Source: Oceanospirillum beijerinckii DSM 7166 (GTDB lineage Bacteria > Pseudomonadota > Gammaproteobacteria > Pseudomonadales > Halomonadaceae). From it: a DNA stretch of 64,000 nt. The translations under genes were made by a program, and so were the position numbers. A model generated the notes under the pieces. The model had not been told where the DNA came from, did not search any database, and saw nothing but the letters and a program-made list of their open reading frames with translations. Each line of letters starts with the position of its first letter. The first letter of the stretch is position 1. Location: contig NZ_AULT01000006.1 of the NCBI RefSeq assembly GCF_000422425.1, forward strand, positions 124,001 through 188,000, read 5' to 3'. Positions 19,757-28,381 of the stretch are shown piece after piece.

Positions 19757-21091
19757 TCAAATATCCGGCTCTGATTTGCTGGCATTCATAATGACTTTTT
19801 TGACCCGATGGGTGATCCACCAGACAATAGCCACCACGACAGGCACTGACAGGCCTGTGATCAGCTCCTTATCGACGGGATACCCCGCACTGTAAATCGC
19901 ATTGAGGATAATCTTTACCAGGCTGACCAGATAGTAGCTGATTGCGGCGATAGACAGGCCTTCTACTGTCTCCTGCAGGCGCATCTGTAACCGTCCACGA
20001 CGATCCATTGAGGCTAACAGGCTTTGATTCTGCGCTTCGATGGTCAGGTCCACTCGGGTCTGTAACAGGTCTCCGGCACGTTCAATACGACGGGCCAGAT
20101 CCTCCAAACGCTCGCTGACCGATTCACAGGTATGATAGGCCGGTGTTAAACGTCTTTCCAAAAAGGAGCCGATGGTAAAGTAGTTTTCCACCTGCTGCTC
20201 GTTTAATTCATCCATGCGCTTCATCACCAGGGCATAGTAGGCGCGCATAGCCGAAAAACGGGAGTTGGTGTCAGTACGCCAGCGCTCCACCTGAGCGGCC
20301 ATATGAGACAGCTTAGTCAACATCTCCCGCTCGCCTTCGTGATCCTCAATCTCGGTCACACTGGCGATAATACCGGCCAGCTTTTTATCCGTCTGCTGGA
20401 TTTCAGGGCTCAGGCTACGGGCTTCCGGCAGTGCCAGCAGTGCCATCAGACGATAGGTTTCCAACTCCAGTAAGCGCTGTAGCAGACGACCGGCCTGGTT
20501 ATTGTTTAACCCATTGTTGTGCACCAGAAAACGGCCAAAACCATCGCCATGCAGACGAAAGGCACTCCAGACCGCCGCATCGCCATCCATCAGGTGACCA
20601 TAGACCAGACGCTGACCTTCAAAGCAGGTTTTCAGCTGTTCCCGATTGAGCTCGGGTTGCGTACGATCCAGCATCTCCACATGAAAAGCGGCGACTACCT
20701 GACCGGGTATTTTCTGCAACCAATCCTGTGGTACCAGCTCCAGTGCGGTACTGGCAAATGGGCGATCCCCACTTTCAGGACGGATAAAGGTATAGGTGAC
20801 AAATTCCATATGGCGACCACAGCGGAATTGAAAACCGCCAAAATCGGCCTGATAGAAGTTGCTGTTTTCAGCGGGCATATTTGCGCCATAGCGCTGACAC
20901 AGGTTCTGCAGATGAGCAAACTCCTGCTCCCGCTGCCCCTCAGGAATTAACACGGCTAAACGTGACACCCGAGCCGGTGTCTGAACCACGGGGAAAGGAC
21001 GCGCGTGTAATTCGTGATACAGCTCATCACGCTTAGGGTGAACATTAAACGGCAGAATTGAATCTGCTTCTGTTTTGACCTCGGCATTCAT
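19757..21091 (-). CDS. DUF3422 family membrane protein
   Basis: The 444-residue protein matches the DUF3422 family, which begins RDELYHELHARPFP near the N-terminus. It has a large soluble region with helices around residues 210-350 (coiled-coil rich) and a C-terminal membrane segment (about 385-425, ISYYLVSLVKIILNAI and GLSVPVVVAIVWW). The family function is unknown to me. It is flanked by its own terminator. Confidence 0.88.
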   Translation of the reverse strand: MNAEVKTEADSILPFNVHPKRDELYHELHARPFPVVQTPARVSRLAVLIPEGQREQEFAHLQNLCQRYGANMPAENSNFYQADFGGFQFRCGRHMEFVTYTFIRPESGDRPFASTALELVPQDWLQKIPGQVVAAFHVEMLDRTQPELNREQLKTCFEGQRLVYGHLMDGDAAVWSAFRLHGDGFGRFLVHNNGLNNNQAGRLLQRLLELETYRLMALLALPEARSLSPEIQQTDKKLAGIIASVTEIEDHEGEREMLTKLSHMAAQVERWRTDTNSRFSAMRAYYALVMKRMDELNEQQVENYFTIGSFLERRLTPAYHTCESVSERLEDLARRIERAGDLLQTRVDLTIEAQNQSLLASMDRRGRLQMRLQETVEGLSIAAISYYLVSLVKIILNAIYSAGYPVDKELITGLSVPVVVAIVWWITHRVKKVIMNASKSEPDI

Positions 21092-21146
21092 TGAGTGGTG
21101 TACCCTTATTATTTTATTAACTGTGTTAAATCTGTGCTCTTACCAG

Positions 21147-21182
21147 AAAAAAGAACCCGAATAGGTGTCGATCTATTCGGGT
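21147..21182 (-). terminator. Terminator after the ybbP-like gene
   Basis: ACCCGAATAG (21155-21164) and CTATTCGGGT (21173-21182) form a perfect 10-bp stem; the minus strand then reads TCTTTTTTC. It lies 140 bases past the permease stop at 21324. Confidence 0.88.
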
Positions 21183-21323
21183 CTGTTCATTATCAATCAG
21201 GTCCTATGACCCACCTGTTCTTGCACTTTATCTTTGCCGCACAGCGATTATCTAAAGTGATCTCTCAGGCATTTACTTCAGATCATGCAAGAATAAGCCC
21301 AGCCGATGCCGGAATCTATTAAC

Positions 21324-24002
21324 CTAACCGGAGCGTAATACCTGTAACGGCGGTTGAAGGATCACCTGTCGTGTGCCCCACATGCCCGCTGCGGTAATAA
21401 TGACGCCACCGGATAATGGCAGTAGTAACCAGTGAGTAAAACTTAGGCTATAGTCCAAGTCAAATAGGTTACTGTAGAGCAGAAACGCCGTTAGCTCCGA
21501 TCCCATCAGGGCTAACACTCCTGCCAACATACCCAGCAGAATAAATTCTGTGCACTGAATCTGACGGATTAAGCGCCCGGATGCCCCCAATGTGCGATAC
21601 AGTGCACCTTCACGCAATCGGTCATTCAGACTATTTTTTACCGCCGCTAGCAGCAATACCAGGCCACACAGCAGGGTAAAGCCCAGCATCACTTCGATCG
21701 CCAAAGTCACCTGTTGCAGAATCTGACGAACCTGAGCCAGAATCTGGCCAATATCCAACAGGGACACTGCCGGGAAGGCCCCTACCAATTTCGGCACCAA
21801 TTGCTGCTGATCTGCAGGCAGATGGAAACTGGCCAGTGAGGTCTGTGGCAGGTTATCCAATGCGCCTGGAGGAGCAATCACATAGAAGTTAGGTTTGAAA
21901 TTATCCCAGTTCACTGTGCGGACGTTATCGATATAACCCTCGATCTTTTGCCCTGCCAAGGTGAAGGTCAGCTGGTCGCCCAGCTTTAAGCCAAGATGTT
22001 TAACCATCTCAGATTCAAGGGAAAGGGGTATGAGATTTTGTCGGGGCGGTGCCGAATCCTTATCCCTACTATTTTGCATGTCAGAACCAGCCTGACCTGT
22101 GCTGTTGAGCGAAGAGGGTGCCGTCCAATGCAGATCAGCAGGCCACCAGCGGCCGTCAATCACCTTGTTATCATCCGGTAGGGTGCTGCGCCAGGTCAGA
22201 TTCAGCTCCCGATGCAGAGCGTTATATTCACGCCCTTTTTCCGGCACCATATCAATGGCTGGTTGCTGATTAATCAGTGTTAAGCGTGCACGCACCATAG
22301 GATAAAGCGGTGAACGCTGGACACCTGCTTCATCCAATGTTTGAGCAAACGCGTCCTGCTCGTAGGGCTGAATATTAATGGCAAAATAGTTAGGCGCATT
22401 ACTCGGCAACTGCTGCTGCCAACTGACCAGGAGATCACTACGAATCAGCGCGACCAGGGCCACAACCATCAGTACCAGACCAAAAGCCAGCACCTGTGGC
22501 AGTGCGGTTTGACGGTGACTATAGAGACTACGAATCGCCAGACGTGGACGTGTGGATAAACCAGGCCCCGCCACTTTTAATACCCGGAATAAGCCCAGGG
22601 TAATCACGGCGGCCAACGACAGTACTAGTGCCAGGCCCAATGTTAACCAGAAGGTGAGTTTTAAATCGCCACTGTACCAATACACCAGCACGACCAAAGC
22701 CAATACAGCTAAACCATAAACCATCAATGTAGAAGGCGTGGCCATATCCAGATCACGGCGGAATACTCTTAATGGCGAGACATTCTTCAACTGCAACAGT
22801 GGTGCACTGGCAAAACCCATCAATAGCAATACGCCAGTACCCACCGCTAATACCCAGGGCTGCCAACTGGCTGCTGGCAGATACACAGGTAACAGATCGG
22901 CAACCAGGCTGACCGCAACGGATTGAATCAGATAACCCAGGCCAGCCCCCACTAAGGCAGCTAAGAGGCCTAACACCAGCAACATACGTTGATAGATGGC
23001 GCTCATAACGCGGGGAGCATGGCCGAGGCTGGCCATTACCGCAACAGTATCCTGACGACGACGGGCAAAGCGGCCTGCGGCCATAGCAACAGCGACACCG
23101 GATAGAATCACGGCACCGATACTGGTCAACTGCAGATAGCGTTGGGCCCGATCCAATGCCGAGCCGACAGAAGGACGGTCTTCCCGCACATCCAGCAGGC
23201 GATGAGCCGCTTCTAACCTGGGCTCCAGCCACTGCTTATAACGATCGATCTGCTCTGGAGCACCTGCGAAGAGTATGCGAAAGTTGACCCGGCTACCGGG
23301 CTGAATCACACCGGTTGCGGCGACATCATCAAAGTTGATCAGTGCACGGGGATTAAAGCTTAAAAAGCCGCCACCACGGTCGGGTTCTTTAACGATCATC
23401 TCGCGGATATGGAACAGCTTCTGGCCAATCTCCACTTCGTCGCCCACAGCTACACCTAATGCGGCTAACAGACGATTATCCATCCACACTTCACCACTGG
23501 CAGGTAAACGCCCAGCACTGCTGACAGGGGTAAAGTCAGTCGGGCTGGTCGCCAAAGCCAGTCCGCCTTTTAATGGGTAGCCAGATTGGACCGCTTTTAC
23601 CGCGGAGAGCTGAAAACCCTGATCAGAGGCGACCATACTGGCAAACTCTACTGTTTTCACCACGGTGAGTTGCTGTTGTCGTGCCTGCTCCAGCCAAGGC
23701 TCAGGCACTGCTCTTGGGCTGCGCAGTACCAGATCGCCCCCCATTAGCTGAGCAGCTTGTTGCTCCATACCGCCTTGTAGACGATCAGCGATAAAGGCGG
23801 TCAACGCGACAGTCATGACAGCCAGGACCAATGCCGGGGCTAGCAGATTGAGGTCGCCTGAGCGCCATTCTCTTAGCAGTAAGCGCCAGGCCATCTGCCA
23901 ATGGCTGGGCTTATTTTGCTCAGGCTTAGCATTTTCAGTGTTGGTGTTCCGGGCTTGAGCAGGCGTTGCCTTGGTCTCAACCTCCGTTACTTTCTGATTC
24001 AC
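21324..24002 (-). CDS. ybbP: FtsX-like ABC transporter permease (YbbP type)
   Basis: The 892-residue permease has an N-terminal membrane helix, a large periplasmic domain, four central helices, a second soluble domain and four C-terminal helices ending in FtsX-type transmembrane segments. This is the two-FtsX-domain layout of YbbP. It forms a complex with the upstream ATPase; the substrate is unknown, and such pairs are thought to act mechanically on lipids or envelope proteins rather than as importers. Translation starts at GTG 24002, which overlaps the ATPase stop codon (GTGA), indicating coupling. Confidence 0.9.
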   Translation of the reverse strand: MNQKVTEVETKATPAQARNTNTENAKPEQNKPSHWQMAWRLLLREWRSGDLNLLAPALVLAVMTVALTAFIADRLQGGMEQQAAQLMGGDLVLRSPRAVPEPWLEQARQQQLTVVKTVEFASMVASDQGFQLSAVKAVQSGYPLKGGLALATSPTDFTPVSSAGRLPASGEVWMDNRLLAALGVAVGDEVEIGQKLFHIREMIVKEPDRGGGFLSFNPRALINFDDVAATGVIQPGSRVNFRILFAGAPEQIDRYKQWLEPRLEAAHRLLDVREDRPSVGSALDRAQRYLQLTSIGAVILSGVAVAMAAGRFARRRQDTVAVMASLGHAPRVMSAIYQRMLLVLGLLAALVGAGLGYLIQSVAVSLVADLLPVYLPAASWQPWVLAVGTGVLLLMGFASAPLLQLKNVSPLRVFRRDLDMATPSTLMVYGLAVLALVVLVYWYSGDLKLTFWLTLGLALVLSLAAVITLGLFRVLKVAGPGLSTRPRLAIRSLYSHRQTALPQVLAFGLVLMVVALVALIRSDLLVSWQQQLPSNAPNYFAINIQPYEQDAFAQTLDEAGVQRSPLYPMVRARLTLINQQPAIDMVPEKGREYNALHRELNLTWRSTLPDDNKVIDGRWWPADLHWTAPSSLNSTGQAGSDMQNSRDKDSAPPRQNLIPLSLESEMVKHLGLKLGDQLTFTLAGQKIEGYIDNVRTVNWDNFKPNFYVIAPPGALDNLPQTSLASFHLPADQQQLVPKLVGAFPAVSLLDIGQILAQVRQILQQVTLAIEVMLGFTLLCGLVLLLAAVKNSLNDRLREGALYRTLGASGRLIRQIQCTEFILLGMLAGVLALMGSELTAFLLYSNLFDLDYSLSFTHWLLLPLSGGVIITAAGMWGTRQVILQPPLQVLRSG

Positions 24003-24700
24003 GACCGTTCCTCCAGTTTTCCCTGCTGTAGATAAAAACGGCGCTGACAGCGCTGGGCCAACACTTCATCGTGAGTGACCAGAATTAACGTCGTGCCTTG
24101 ATCTTTATTCAGGCTAAACAGCAGCTCAATAATGGAATGGCCGGTTACACTGTCCAGGTTACCAGTGGGCTCATCGGCAAACAGCACCAGAGGTTCACCG
24201 GCAAAGGCGCGGGCAATGGCGACGCGCTGCTGCTCGCCGCCAGAGAGCTGGCGAGGGTAATGCTTTAAGCGATGGGACAAGCCAACCCGATCTAACCACT
24301 GTTTTGCTTTGGCTTCATACTTTTTCTCGCCAGCCAGTTCTAACGGCAGCATGACATTTTCCAGCGCAGTCAGGTGATCTAATAGCTGAAAGGATTGAAA
24401 GACAAAGCCCACCTGCTGGCGTACGGCGGCTCGTTCCTCCTCCGATAGTTTATTCAAGGGCTGTTGATTTAAGTACACCTCACCGGAACTGGCTTGATCC
24501 AGTCCTGCCAGCAGGCCCAACAGAGTGGACTTACCAGCACCGGAACTTCCCAGAATGGCGGCACTCTCACCTGCATTGATTTGTAAATCGATGCCGTTCA
24601 GGATATGAAGGGCCTGGTTATCCGCATCCATTACCGTGCGACACAGGTTTTCTGTGTGGATAACAGATTGTGGCTGAAGATCAGAAACAGGAGAACTCAT
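23999..24700 (-). CDS. ybbA: ABC transporter ATP-binding protein (YbbA type)
   Basis: The 233-residue ATPase has Walker [11 protein letters not shown]-loop [16 protein letters not shown], signature [14 protein letters not shown], Walker [13 protein letters not shown] and the switch His in LVTHD. This is the LolD/MacB-like subfamily that partners with FtsX-type permeases. It overlaps the permease gene by four bases and is divergent from tesA, with which its start codon overlaps (24698-24701). Confidence 0.94.
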   Translation of the reverse strand: MSSPVSDLQPQSVIHTENLCRTVMDADNQALHILNGIDLQINAGESAAILGSSGAGKSTLLGLLAGLDQASSGEVYLNQQPLNKLSEEERAAVRQQVGFVFQSFQLLDHLTALENVMLPLELAGEKKYEAKAKQWLDRVGLSHRLKHYPRQLSGGEQQRVAIARAFAGEPLVLFADEPTGNLDSVTGHSIIELLFSLNKDQGTTLILVTHDEVLAQRCQRRFYLQQGKLEERS

Positions 24701-25352
24701 GGTTAATCAACGTCCTTTCATCTCGGTACAGTGGCTGGTGTTAGCACTGCTTATCACCTTATATGCTTTATCAGCCCAATCGGTGCAGGCAGCGCAGACG
24801 GCCCGGTTACTGGTTTTAGGGGATAGTATCAGCGCCGGTTATGGTATGAAGCCAGAGCAAGGCTGGGTCACCTTGCTACAAGATAAGCTTAGGCAAGAGG
24901 GCTACGATTATCAGGTAATCAACGCCAGCATCAGCGGCGAAACCAGTCAGGGCGGCCTGACTCGTCTGCCTGCGCTACTCAATCAACATCAGCCTGAACT
25001 GGTACTGATTGAGCTGGGAGGCAATGACGGCCTGAGAGGCTTACCGCTCAAGCTGTTGCAACACAACCTGTCAAAGCTGGTTCAGCTGACTCAGCAACAA
25101 CAGGCTCAACCTGTGCTGTTAGGTATTCAACTGCCACCTAACTACGGTCGTCGTTATACCCAGGCGTTTGCCAATATCTATCCCGCTTTGGCTGAGCAAT
25201 ATCAGATCCCTGTGATGCCTTTTATTCTGGAAGGCATAAGTACAGATCCTGACAAGATGCAGTCTGACGGTATTCACCCCACAGCGAAGGCTCAACAGCA
25301 GCTGCTGAATAATATCTGGCCCGTGCTTCAGCCATTGTTAGCCAAAAGCTAA
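24699..25352 (+). CDS. tesA: Periplasmic SGNH-type lysophospholipase / arylesterase
   Basis: The 217-residue TesA-type hydrolase has a signal peptide (residues 1-31, cut after VQA). The SGNH blocks are LLVLGDSISAGYG with nucleophile Ser43, GGND as block III and the catalytic DGIHP near the C-terminus. It cleaves thioesters and lysophospholipids in the periplasm. The genetic link to ybbAP is widely conserved. AGGAGA precedes the ATG at 6 bases. The start codon overlaps that of ybbA on the other strand. Confidence 0.94.
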   Translation: MVNQRPFISVQWLVLALLITLYALSAQSVQAAQTARLLVLGDSISAGYGMKPEQGWVTLLQDKLRQEGYDYQVINASISGETSQGGLTRLPALLNQHQPELVLIELGGNDGLRGLPLKLLQHNLSKLVQLTQQQQAQPVLLGIQLPPNYGRRYTQAFANIYPALAEQYQIPVMPFILEGISTDPDKMQSDGIHPTAKAQQQLLNNIWPVLQPLLAKS

Positions 25353-25689
25353 GCCCTTGCGCTAATCTGGCTACCTTTGAATATCACGGCTAACGATTAA
25401 ATAAGATTAGGCTAGCACCTGGAAAGTAAAGAGCAGGTTAACCGACCTCTTATCTGTGCCACTCATAGCACCTATCCCTTAATCTATTGCTTGCTAGCAC
25501 AGTAAAAGGCCCGAATCACCAAGTGAGCCGGGCCAAAATAAGCAATAGAAGCATCTAAACAAAAGTTTCTCCGCGAGAAATTGGCGTATTTTCCAGCTGT
25601 TGGCTGGAAAATACCGAAATACTTTTGTTTAGGTAGGTATAAACAACAATTTTGGCAAAAGGTTTATACGCGGATAAAAGAGAAATTGA
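25353..25689. other. Highly structured intergenic region between tesA and DUF1653 gene
   Basis: This 337-base gap carries several inverted repeats. GGCCCG (25508-25513) with CGGGCC (25529-25534) includes an inner TCAC/GTGA. CTAAACAAAAGT (25555-25566) with ACTTTTGTTTAG (25621-25632) encloses GTATTTTCCAGC (25586-25597) with GCTGGAAAATAC (25603-25614). GTATAAAC (25637-25644) pairs with GTTTATAC (25662-25669). The octamer GCTAGCAC occurs at 25411 and 25493. A small RNA, a double-stem mobile remnant or a replication-associated site are possible. Confidence 0.5.
25508..25534 (-). terminator. Likely terminator on the minus strand
   Basis: The stem GGCCCG/CGGGCC with inner TCAC/GTGA around CAA is followed on the minus strand by TTTTACTG. 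On the plus strand no T-run follows, so tesA would be terminated only weakly. Confidence 0.6.
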
Positions 25690-25917
25690 TCAAATACCCG
25701 GTTTCTCTTCCTTCAGAGCGAAGCGGGGCTTCAATTCTCCCTCGTGCTCGACCTGCTCAACAAACATGGACAGTGGACGAAGCCATAAACCCTGTTCACC
25801 ATAAAGGGCACGATATACTACGTGCGCCTCTTCTGTTTCACTGTGTTTCGCTACACCCAGCACCTGATATTCAGGGCCTTTATAGTGTTGATAGATTCCT
25901 GGTTTTAGATCACTCAT
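25690..25917 (-). CDS. DUF1653 domain protein
   Basis: The 75-residue protein matches DUF1653: GIYQHYKGPEYQVLGVAKHSETEE, then VVYRALYGEQGLWLRPLSMFVE. This compact beta-fold is widespread and has no assigned function. The gene stands alone; its start is preceded by GTAACTGTATG with a weak ribosome site. Confidence 0.85.
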   Translation of the reverse strand: MSDLKPGIYQHYKGPEYQVLGVAKHSETEEAHVVYRALYGEQGLWLRPLSMFVEQVEHEGELKPRFALKEEKPGI

Positions 25918-25999
25918 ACAGTTACCTTATTCTGTAAATCCAATAAGCTTTTATCTTGTTGCCCGCTACTTTGGACAAAACGCACCCAACCTTGTTTTT

Positions 26000-26139
26000 A
26001 TACCAATCAAGATAAGTTGTTGTAGGTCGGAAAAGCCGCAAGGCGCCTTCCGACAATGATTAGGCGTCGGAGTCAGTGTCGGATGGCGCTTCGCTTATCC
26101 AGCCTACCCTAATATCAAGAAACTGATAGTGAATGGTAT
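26000..26139. mobile_element. REPIN-like element 2, nested in an ATACCA-ended repeat
   Basis: The core (26022-26107) starts GTAGGTCGGAAAAGCCGC and ends CGCTTATCCAGCCTAC, in inverse orientation to element 1. Each end reads GTAGG plus a hairpin toward the centre. It is embedded in a 140-base unit bounded by ATACCAATC (26000) and GGTAT (26139), with arm sequences related to those around element 1. It lies between the DUF1653 gene and the convergent-side end of the EamA gene, 14 bases from that gene's stop. Confidence 0.8.
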
Positions 26140-26153
26140 TGGAAGGCCTTCGC

Positions 26154-27053
26154 TTAGACCGAAGACTTTCTCTGCTGCAGTAAAATACCACCTAAAATCA
26201 TCGCTAAGCCAAATAGTGTCGACATAAAGATCGGCTCATCCAGAATGGTATAGATCAGCACCAGAGAGACAAAAGGCGATAGAAAAATCAGATTACTGAT
26301 CCGGGCCGTATGCTTGGTTAAGCGCATACCCTGCAGCCAGCAGACAAAGGCAAGCCCCATCTCAAAAACTCCGATATAAACCGAGCTGAGCAGTCCCTGC
26401 CATTGGGGAATATGCAGGCCGCCTTGCCATAGATTAACGGCAACCAGCAGAGGAATGGCAAAGGCAAAGTTCAGCATCAGGCCCACAACGGGTTCCCGCT
26501 GATCCCGGGTATTTAAGATCCAGTAGCTGGCCCAGACTAACGTACTTAACAGCGCCAGTGTAACACCCAACAGGTTACCAAACTGCAGCGACAACACCTC
26601 ACCTCGGGTGGCAATTACCAGCACACCGCCGTAGCAGATCAAACCCGCCCAGATATCCTGTCGACGCAGCTTCTGCCCCAGAAAAGGCACCGACAAAAAG
26701 GCTAAGGTTAATGCCCAAGTGTAGTTCAACGCCTGAGCTTCCTGAGCCGGTAACAGGTCATAAGCTTCAAATAACAGCAGATAATAAAGCCCAGGGTTTA
26801 ATGCCCCATAGAACAAGGAGGCCGACCATTGACGGGGTGATAACTGGCTTAACAGGGACCACTTTTTCTGTACTGTAACAACCGCTGCTAATACCAGTAA
26901 CGAAAAAAATGACGCCCATAACAACAATTGCGCTGGGGGTAGATACTCCAGCGCAATTTTAAAAGCGGTGGCGACGGTGGACCACATCATCACAGCAGCC
27001 AGTGCATAAGTGACTGCCGCACGCTCATTATGAGGTGCTTGAATATCAGTCAT
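26154..27053 (-). CDS. EamA/DMT-family transporter
   Basis: The 299-residue protein has ten predicted membrane helices in two EamA repeats, with the family pattern of small-residue-rich segments (YALAAVMMWSTVATAFKIAL, ALNYTWALTLAFLSVPFLG, ASYWILNTRD). It lies in the inner membrane. Substrate is unknown; many members export amino acids or metabolites. It is divergent from the HutZ-like gene. Confidence 0.9.
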   Translation of the reverse strand: MTDIQAPHNERAAVTYALAAVMMWSTVATAFKIALEYLPPAQLLLWASFFSLLVLAAVVTVQKKWSLLSQLSPRQWSASLFYGALNPGLYYLLLFEAYDLLPAQEAQALNYTWALTLAFLSVPFLGQKLRRQDIWAGLICYGGVLVIATRGEVLSLQFGNLLGVTLALLSTLVWASYWILNTRDQREPVVGLMLNFAFAIPLLVAVNLWQGGLHIPQWQGLLSSVYIGVFEMGLAFVCWLQGMRLTKHTARISNLIFLSPFVSLVLIYTILDEPIFMSTLFGLAMILGGILLQQRKSSV

Positions 27054-27210
27054 AACAACTCCAGAAAATTAACAAACAGACCGATGCGAGAAACAGGGTC
27101 TATAGAAAATAAGCTCAGCACAGAGACGCCATCCCCTGCTGTATCAAAGTCCATTTTCGGCGTATGCTTATTCGCTCATTCGAGTGAAGATAAATTGCCG
27201 AGGATAAAGC

Positions 27211-27705
27211 ATGTCACTGAGCCTTAGTGAAGTTCAGGCTGAACAACATGAGTTTCGTAGCCAATGCCAAAGCCTGATTTTGGCAACTTTAAATGAAGCA
27301 CAATGGCCTGAAGCCAGCTATGCGCCCTTTATCGAAGATGCCGAAGGCAACCACTATATCTTTGTCAGTGAACTGGCCGCCCATACCCGGCATCTGCTGA
27401 ATAACGGCAAAGCCTCCTGGATGCTGATCGCTGATGAGCAGGACACGCGCCAGATGTTTGCCCGTCGCCGCTTTGTCTGTATCGGTCAATCTCAACTGAT
27501 TGAGCGGGATAACAAAGAGTTTGAGCTGCGCCTGGAACAGATGCAGAAACGTTTTGGTGAAATTATCGAACTGCTAAAAAGCCTGGATGATTTTCACCTG
27601 CTGCGCCTGGTGCCCGAACGCGCCACCTATGTGCGTGGCTTTGGTCAGGCCTACTCGCTGTCCGGTGAAGGCTTAAATCAGATCGAACACCTCAAGCGCA
27701 GCTGA
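27211..27705 (+). CDS. HutZ/HugZ-like haem-utilisation split-barrel protein
   Basis: The 164-residue protein follows HutZ closely from memory: SYAPF near residue 31, VSELAAHTRHL, ADEQDTRQMFARRR, FGEIIELLKSLDDFHLLRL and VRGFGQAYSL. HutZ-type proteins degrade or handle haem so iron can be used. The C-terminal His in IEHLKRS may correspond to the haem ligand, and the Asp in DDFHLLRL to the distal Asp; both are inferences. ATG 27211 follows GAGG. It is a stand-alone gene. Confidence 0.8.
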   Translation: MSLSLSEVQAEQHEFRSQCQSLILATLNEAQWPEASYAPFIEDAEGNHYIFVSELAAHTRHLLNNGKASWMLIADEQDTRQMFARRRFVCIGQSQLIERDNKEFELRLEQMQKRFGEIIELLKSLDDFHLLRLVPERATYVRGFGQAYSLSGEGLNQIEHLKRS

Positions 27706-27823
27706 TCTATCCGTGATAACACGGCCTTTCCTGTCATTATTGTCATCAAGCGTTATAGCTTGATGACTTGATGAGTCGTACCGCCGCTCACCGGTTTAGC
27801 GCCTGCCTGATTTTTCAGATGAC

Positions 27824-28132
27824 TTAACGCTTAACCGGTGAATCGGAGTGGCCCAGTGAACGCTCTGGGTCGATCTGATCTCGGATACGTTGTTTGATCT
27901 CTTTTGCCCCCGGGAAGCCATCATCTGCTTTACGACACCAAAGCTTATGCTCATCCAGGAAAATCTCGTATAAACCACCTGTCGCAGGCACTAAGGCCAC
28001 TTCACGTACATCATCGCTGAAGGTATGCAGGATCTCCTGAGCGATCCAGGCCGCTCTTAGCATCCAGTTACATTGGGTGCAGTAATAGATCGCTATTCTT
28101 GGTTTGTGGTTGTTATCCGCTGTATTACTCAC
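27824..28132 (-). CDS. SelW/SelT-family (Rdx) redox protein, cysteine form
   Basis: The 102-residue protein begins at GTG 28132, chosen because AAGGAGCGCCCC precedes it; the frame continues upstream to an ATG without a better site. Near the N-terminus the motif YYCTQCNW is the CxxC form of the CxxU active site of SelW-like thioredoxin-fold proteins, and ATGGLYEIFLDE and DGFPGAKEIKQRIRD complete the family pattern. No selenocysteine codon is involved. Its last codons lie inside a 14-bp inverted repeat. Confidence 0.8.
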   Translation of the reverse strand: MSNTADNNHKPRIAIYYCTQCNWMLRAAWIAQEILHTFSDDVREVALVPATGGLYEIFLDEHKLWCRKADDGFPGAKEIKQRIRDQIDPERSLGHSDSPVKR

Positions 28133-28289
28133 GGGGCGCTCCTTATATATCGTTATCAGGTCACCTGGCTGGCAGCATCTGCATGACATTTTGACACTTT
28201 TAGTGCCTACAAAAATGTATCGTAAGACTCTCAGCCCAAAACCGGGGGGGCTTAAATATTGCTCTGATTAATTAAATGCCAGGAAAGAC

Positions 28290-28315
28290 AAAGCCCCGGC
28301 ATCTGCCAGGGCTTT
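28290..28315. terminator. Terminator between SelW-like and DHH-protein genes
   Basis: AAAGCCC (28290-28296) pairs with GGGCTTT (28309-28315), continued after a C/A mismatch by GGC/GCC. The stem is followed by TTTT on the plus strand and TTTGTCTTTCC on the minus strand, so it can end the minus-strand DHH gene. Confidence 0.75.
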
Positions 28316-28381
28316 TAATAGCGCTTGTTGCATTAATAGTAATTACGTTGGGGTTAGCCCGCCATAATCAAGCCGCCGGTT

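Noticed and set aside
27824-28189. SelW-like gene as a selenoprotein with UGA-coded selenocysteine
   Set aside because: The active-site position is a cysteine codon in CTQC, and no in-frame UGA interrupts the domain.
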